Of a stretch of 11,347 bases of DNA, positions 7,777 to 11,347 are shown one piece after another (within the stretch, counting starts at the first letter, position 1; each line of letters opens with the position of its first letter). Below the pieces are notes generated by a model that saw nothing but the letters and a program-made list of their open reading frames with translations, did not search any database and was not told the DNA's origin. Location: assembly GCA_035591015.1 (NCBI GenBank), contig JAXIUW010203954.1:1-11347 (forward strand), written 5' to 3'. The translations under genes were made by a program, and so were the position numbers. Origin of the DNA: Cephalothrix simula (taxonomy: Eukaryota; Nemertea; Palaeonemertea; Archinemertea; Cephalotrichidae).

Positions 7777-8085
7777 TGAAGACACTGTACACCACTTTAA
7801 AGATCTCAGCCATAGGTTATGATAACGGTTTCTGCTTTAAACTTTGGATTAAGAACCATAAGAACGTTTCAATGAAGAACGGATATAAACAATACTCAGG
7901 GACAAGTACTAGTGACCCAATAATAGATTGCAAACGTTCAGAAGACTAGATCTTTTAGAAAACTTTTGACTTGCGTCCTACACGGGAACCAGTCTACATT
8001 TATTTATGGTCCTTTGATTTTTGAATTTTCAATTAAGGAACATTAACGTTATTAATGTCCTGTAATTACTATGTGTCCTCTTCAG

Positions 8086-8135
8086 ATGTCTTTGTTCCGT
8101 AAGCACCGACGGATTCGGGTTCCGTATCCTTTCAC
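8086..8135 (+). other. 50-base segment bounded by strong splice sites (possible cryptic or poison exon)
   Basis: TGTGTCCTCTTCAG precedes and GTAAGT follows this 50-base stretch. Its length is not a multiple of three. Entered in phase 1 from the 5802 donor it reaches a TAA stop after five codons. It therefore cannot be a normal coding exon of the NTR-TSP1 gene; included, it would truncate the protein. It may be a pseudo-exon arising by chance. Confidence 0.25.
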
Positions 8136-8872
8136 GTAAGTTAATTTGGCGTATGCCCATAAAACCCCCTATGACGTTGATATATTGCCCTGGTCTTATT
8201 TTAAGAGGTAATAAATTTTCTTCTTCAAAGTCTTCAGAATTTTACCGAGACACTTTTTACAGAGACATTTTAACTTTTGTAATACATGTGTTTTTGTAAA
8301 AAAAGTGTGAATTGTAAAAAATTACAAAATTTTTTAACTTAGTGCCTCTTTAATTAAGTTCGTTGCCCACTAAAATTCAGCCTATATCGGCATAGGTAAT
8401 AGTAAAAGGACATCCACAAAAATTTGAAGACAAAAAAAATTCGATCATTACGACAAAAACGCATGCGATATACAGGTGTGTACTGGATAATCAACAAAAC
8501 AACGCCATTATGCATACCTCATTTGGGTGATGTTTCTATGTGTTCATAATACATTTAAAGTATCTAAATGATCCTAAATGCAGCACATAGGAAATGTTAC
8601 GAATGAGAGTTTGCATTTGAAAAGTAAAAAAACAGGTATCATGGGGATTTCGAAATACGCAGGCACAAAACAGACGTTTTAAGACATTTTGCTCTTAAAA
8701 CTTGGGGCACTTTCAAAGAAAACTTTTCATAAAATTGGCAAAAGGGATTAATTAAAACATTATCCGCTATATAAAACTCCGAAATCCTTTATCATGTTTT
8801 GGGAAAGCGACTAAAACGGTCATACGACTTTTGATACAAGACCAAATGCGTATCAAGGCGTATTTGATGATA

Positions 8873-8910
8873 CATTGTATATCTACCATACCATTGTATA
8901 TCTACCATAC
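8873..8910 (+). repeat. Perfect 19-bp tandem duplication
   Basis: CATTGTATATCTACCATAC occurs twice in direct succession at 8873-8891 and 8892-8910 with no difference. Perfect identity suggests a recent slippage or repair event in the intron. Confidence 0.85.
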
Positions 8911-8955
8911 CAAAAACATAGCTAATTCAAAGTTCGTGCCTTAAGATACCAACCA

Positions 8956-9096
8956 CTATGGTCTTTTCAGTGGGACATTGCAACCGGCTTTTATTCCATC
9001 GTCTGGACTTTGGAATTCTAAATGCACAGGGACACTGATCCAGACGGAAGCACTTTTATCCCGGTATGGAAAATCCTCTGGAGGTTTTTTGCCCGG
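8956..9096 (-). CDS. Tentative terminal coding exon of a nested minus-strand gene
   Basis: On the minus strand a long pyrimidine run and ACAG (TTGTTTTTTTTTACAG) precede 141 bases in phase 0: 46 codons and a TAG stop at 8958-8956. The peptide begins PGKKPPEDFPYRDKSASVW, continues ISVPVHLEFQSPDDGIKAG, and ends CNVPLKRP. Local GC is higher than in the flanks and the residue mix is protein-like. I do not recognise it. The plus strand also has an acceptor-like CTTTTCAG at 8963-8970 and an open frame, but its phase does not fit the NTR-TSP1 gene. No AATAAA signal is evident downstream on the minus strand, so a pseudogene or transposon fragment is possible. Confidence 0.35.
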   Translation of the reverse strand, partial: PGKKPPEDFPYRDKSASVWISVPVHLEFQSPDDGIKAGCNVPLKRP

Positions 9097-9921
9097 CTGT
9101 AAAAAAAAACAATATTTTGTAGACTCTTTGTAAAAAAAGGCCTGCAACAAATGCATTTTAGGTTTTAGTTTGTTTATTTCAACGGACTTGATTATTTTGA
9201 TTTTAAATAATCATGCTTGCTCCAACGTTCAAAAACAAAACATATGCATGCATGGTAATTTCTAATTCGTTGACATTTGACGTCAATAATTCTGATAAAG
9301 TTTGTAATTTTGAAGAAGGATCATAAGAAGGAATTGAAAACTTCTAATAATGCTAGTAAGCCTATCAGTCAAAGTTAATAGCCATAATGATGTAAATACT
9401 TGTATAATCTATAAAGTTAAACGTATTTTAAGTGATTTAATGAAGAGAAATTAAATTTTGCGTACTGTATAATCATCAACAATTAAAAGTTTAGTGAGAA
9501 TATGGTCATACATTATTACCTCAAGCAAACTAGTTGTAAAATGTTGGAATATAATTTCAACCTATAAGGCTTAAATAATGACCTGTAATTTCAACGCTTG
9601 AAATATTGAATGAATCTTTAAAGAAAGGGTGTAAACCGTCCTATAATTATAGTATTTAGGGATTAGAGTCTTTGAAATATCAACTTGTAAAATATAGCCC
9701 TGAGATTTTTGTATTCCACAAGCCTTCGGATACAAAATAATTGGCTTCACTCGAGAAATTTCAAGTAAAACGTTTTTGCGAAAGGACTTCACGATGGCAT
9801 ATGATCATATGATTGATATACATACGTACATAATTGGAGGGGATGTGCGCGTATTCTCACACCACTTAAAATTCGCTGAGAAGTGAGTGATGATCCAATT
9901 AGAGTATATAATGTAAACCAA

Positions 9922-10014
9922 CTTAACCTATTTATTTTTGGAAAGGTCATTGAAAATCCGGGTTTAAAATTTTCCCCCGCTCTCTGGGGAGGGTTGGTCA
10001 AAATTCACTTCACC
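9922..10014 (-). repeat. Inverted second copy of the 4436-4517 repeat
   Basis: Read on the minus strand from 10014, the words GGTGAAGTGAATTTTGACC, a C-rich run, TTTTCAATGACCTTTCCAAAA and TAGGTTAAG follow in the same order as GGTGAGGTGAATTT, C10, TTTCCATGACCTTTCCAAAA and AGGGTTAAG at 4436-4517. This marks a diverged copy of one dispersed family in opposite orientation. Confidence 0.6.
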
Positions 10015-10050
10015 CCATGGAAATTCAGATGAAATAGGCAATGTACATAC

Positions 10051-10158
10051 TGGCAAAAAATTATTCCAAACCTTATAATCATATATGTCCTTAAGTTTAT
10101 CAAAGCTCAAGAATATATTAATCAGGTCCCGGGTCAGCAATTTAGTAATGTAATTGTC
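10051..10158 (-). CDS. Tentative internal coding exon of a nested minus-strand gene
   Basis: The minus strand has ATTCTTAACTTGGCAG before 108 bases (36 codons, phase 0 at both ends), then the donor GTATGT at 10050-10045. The peptide starts DNYITKLLTRDLINIFLSF and continues DKLKDIYDYKVWNNFLP, helix-like with alternating charged and hydrophobic residues. Its exit phase fits the tentative exon at 9096-8956, with a 954-bp intron between them. The donor is weaker than in the other exons, the acceptor tract is modest, and the open frame continues past both edges, so chance is a real alternative. Confidence 0.27.
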
Positions 10159-10442
10159 CTGCCAAGTTAAGAATTCAAAAGAATTCAGAGCATAGTTCTG
10201 TTGCACATAGGAATATTAAGGAGTACATTTTTGCTTTTGGACTTAATATTAACGAGGTAAGGATTTTCAACGATTTTGTTACATATGCAGTAAACTCGCT
10301 GTCTGATTGGCTGGCTCTAGAAAAGAAAAACTTGATTTCTTGTCGAAATCCTGTAATAATTGTGGCCGAAATATATTGAATGTCAATACCATAATTTTTT
10401 TAAATAATTGTATACTATTTCGTGACATATTTATCTTTTCAG

Positions 10443-10601
10443 GTTGGGCACCATGGTCTCCCTGGTCCTCCTGCACACAATCTTGCGACGGAGGAAATCG
10501 AAAAAGAAGTAGGTACTGCAATACAAATATCACGTCCGACGAAAGTAACTGCCATGGTCTAGATATCGAAAGTAGAAAATGTAATTTCTTTAAGTGCAAA
10601 G
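10443..10601 (+). CDS. Thrombospondin type-1 repeat exon of the NTR-TSP1 gene (3' partial gene)
   Basis: Acceptor TTATCTTTTCAG is followed by 159 bases and donor GTAGGT (10602). The exon is phase 1 at both ends, the usual arrangement for shuffled TSP1 modules, and matches the phase-1 exit of the 5340-5802 exon. It encodes one full repeat. The WxxWxxW motif is WAPWSPW (joined residues 156-162), a likely site for Trp C-mannosylation. CTQSCDGG fits the C-x-x-S/T-C-x-x-G O-fucosylation pattern at Ser168. A basic RKRSRYC strand follows. The six cysteines (165, 169, 180, 191, 201, 206) are those of a standard TSP1 fold, and N183-I-T is a possible N-glycosylation site. The product is extracellular; TSP1 repeats bind glycosaminoglycans and matrix or receptor proteins. 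Further exons should lie beyond 11347. The gene cannot be named more closely. Confidence 0.9.
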
Positions 10602-11003
10602 GTAGGTGTTAAGCTGTTAAGTTTCTAGAACAAATGGCATTTTCTTGTATTTGCTAAGATCAACGAAAATTGAAGAAAATTATCGTTATCCATATTATTT
10701 ACACTATCACAATTGGGAGAGAAAAAAAAGATACTTCATATTGAAATGTTATAGGGTCTTGGCTAACTTATGGAACCTCAAAACTTGTCCACATGGGTCA
10801 GACTTAATATTTTAAAGAAATTCCTTAAGCAGCTTAAAATAAAAAATTAATAAGTTTTTCCTTAGTAAGAAAACAGCTACAAATATTGCTAACTATGACC
10901 ATTGCATGATATGAGACCATATGACGGACGCAGGCTGATTTACACTATTTTAAGGATAGATACCCAAATGATACCGGTGAGGCTTCTTTAAGGGGGTGGG
11001 TTT

Positions 11004-11080
11004 CTCACTGCTCACGCCTATTTTGGGGTCTAATCTCACTGCTCACGGCTATTTTTTGACCCTGCTCACTGCTCACAGCT
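11004..11080 (+). repeat. Triplicated CTCACTGCTCAC motif, 30-31-bp period
   Basis: CTCACTGCTCACGCCTATTTT starts at 11004, with related copies at 11035 (CTCACTGCTCACGGCTATTTT) and 11065 (CTCACTGCTCACAGCT). The spacings are 31 and 30. This is a short tandem array, probably part of the larger dispersed repeat that fills the right end of the window. Confidence 0.75.
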
Positions 11081-11282
11081 CTTCCTTGAATTTTATGAAA
11101 AATGACCGGGAATGATGCGGGAATCTTTTTGACAAAAGGAAAGACCGAGAACTGATCACTGATATCAGCCGATAGGATATACTTTCCATATCCGCGATCT
11201 TTTGCCCAACTCATACGAGAAGGTTGCACAAAGTCGAACGAGACATTAAAATCAAAATTTTTCGCCTCGCTGTTGTTTCTTT

Positions 11283-11300
11283 TTAACCCTATTTTTGAAG
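11283..11300 (-). repeat. Right copy of the 18-bp window-end inverted repeat
   Basis: TTAACCCTATTTTTGAAG is the exact reverse complement of bases 9-26. It is followed at 11328-11339 by twelve G, where the left copy is flanked by seven C. It is best read as the edge of a repeat family present in both orientations. Confidence 0.55.
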
Positions 11301-11347
11301 ACGTATTTTTGGTGTGATACCTGAAGAGGGGGGGGGGGGCGGATTGC

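Larger units (their letters stand above)
5803..10442 (+). other. 4.6-kb phase-1 intron of the NTR-TSP1 gene
   Basis: The intron runs from donor GTAAGT (5803) to acceptor TTTATCTTTTCAG (ending 10442), splitting a Gly codon G|GT. I found no further plus-strand exon that keeps the phase-1 frame. The intron holds a hairpin at 6271-6315, near-palindromes at 6337-6358 and 6769-6800, the minisatellite at 7449-7680 with its flanking duplications, a splice-site-flanked 50-base segment at 8086-8135, a duplication at 8873-8910, two tentative minus-strand exons, and a 14-bp perfect palindrome CATATGATCATATG at 9798-9811. The rest is AT-rich with nothing I can name. Confidence 0.65.
10602..11347 (+). other. 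Start of next intron of the NTR-TSP1 gene
   Basis: The segment begins with donor GTAGGT and shows no further WxxW or Cys-rich exon before the window ends. It is AT-rich to about 10980, then repeat-like, with the triplicated CTCACTGCTCAC motif, a G12 run (11328-11339) and the right copy of the window-end inverted repeat. A minus-strand open frame at 11005-11229 lies in this repeat and is not supported. Confidence 0.55.

Noticed and set aside
7728-7949. Plus-strand open frame of 73 codons
   Set aside because: It starts in minisatellite-related repeat, has no recognisable domain and no good splice sites in a compatible phase.
8971-9098. Plus-strand exon of the NTR-TSP1 gene
   Set aside because: An acceptor-like CTTTTCAG is present, but in the required phase 1 the frame hits a TGA. 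The open frame would need phase 2.
10279-10599. Minus-strand open frame of 106 codons
   Set aside because: It is the antisense shadow of the TSP1 exon and its upstream intron.
9-11300. One large terminal-inverted-repeat transposon spanning the window
   Set aside because: The 18-bp match lies at the window ends, but the interior holds ordinary intron-containing genes on both strands and no transposase; separate repeat copies explain it better.
1-11347. CRISPR array, phage, integron or prokaryotic defence system
   Set aside because: The regular 23-bp array has no unique spacers, and splice-phased exons and a SINE show an animal nuclear genome.

Overview
This window looks like nuclear DNA from an invertebrate animal. 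A bivalve or other lophotrochozoan is my best guess. The reasons are AT-rich non-coding DNA, short exons with GT/AG splice sites and matching phases, a tRNA-derived SINE, several repeat families, and many TACATGTA-like words. There is no bacterial operon, rRNA gene, CRISPR array or complete viral gene. The species is an inference and nothing was searched. Most of the window is intron or intergenic repeat; only about 0.4% to 9% of any local stretch is convincing coding sequence.

Layout. (1) Positions 1-1116 are AT-rich with a cluster of TAGTAC/GTACTA words and a 13-bp inverted repeat. (2) Positions 1117-3620 carry three consecutive minus-strand coding exons (3620-3504, 3427-3324, 1288-1117). 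Their splice phases fit exactly and together they give 131 residues of a protein I do not recognise. The 2.0-kb intron between the last two exons holds a tRNA-derived SINE (about 1484-1786) and a CpG-rich degenerate repeat array (about 2240-3110). (3) Positions 3621-5339 have no supported gene. They hold a dispersed repeat with two copies of a 135-bp unit, each carrying an ATGGCGGCC core (YY1-like), and a poly-C/poly-G element that recurs inverted near 9922-10014. (4) From 5340 a plus-strand gene starts. Exon 1 (5340-5802) encodes a signal peptide and an NTR/NtA-like domain. Exon 2 (10443-10601), after a 4.6-kb intron, encodes one complete thrombospondin type-1 repeat. The gene runs off the right edge. 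(5) Its large intron contains a 23-bp minisatellite (7449-7680), several hairpins, a 19-bp perfect duplication, and two tentative minus-strand exons (10158-10051 and 9096-8956) that could belong to a nested gene. (6) Positions 10602-11347 hold a 30-31-bp triplicated motif and end in a repeat that matches the start of the window as an 18-bp perfect inverted repeat.

The two supported genes are divergent, and nothing in the sequence links them functionally. The plus-strand product is expected to be secreted and extracellular. I found no clear new defence or mobile system. The best leads are the NTR-TSP1 gene, the unidentified three-exon gene, the possible nested gene and the structured repeats.
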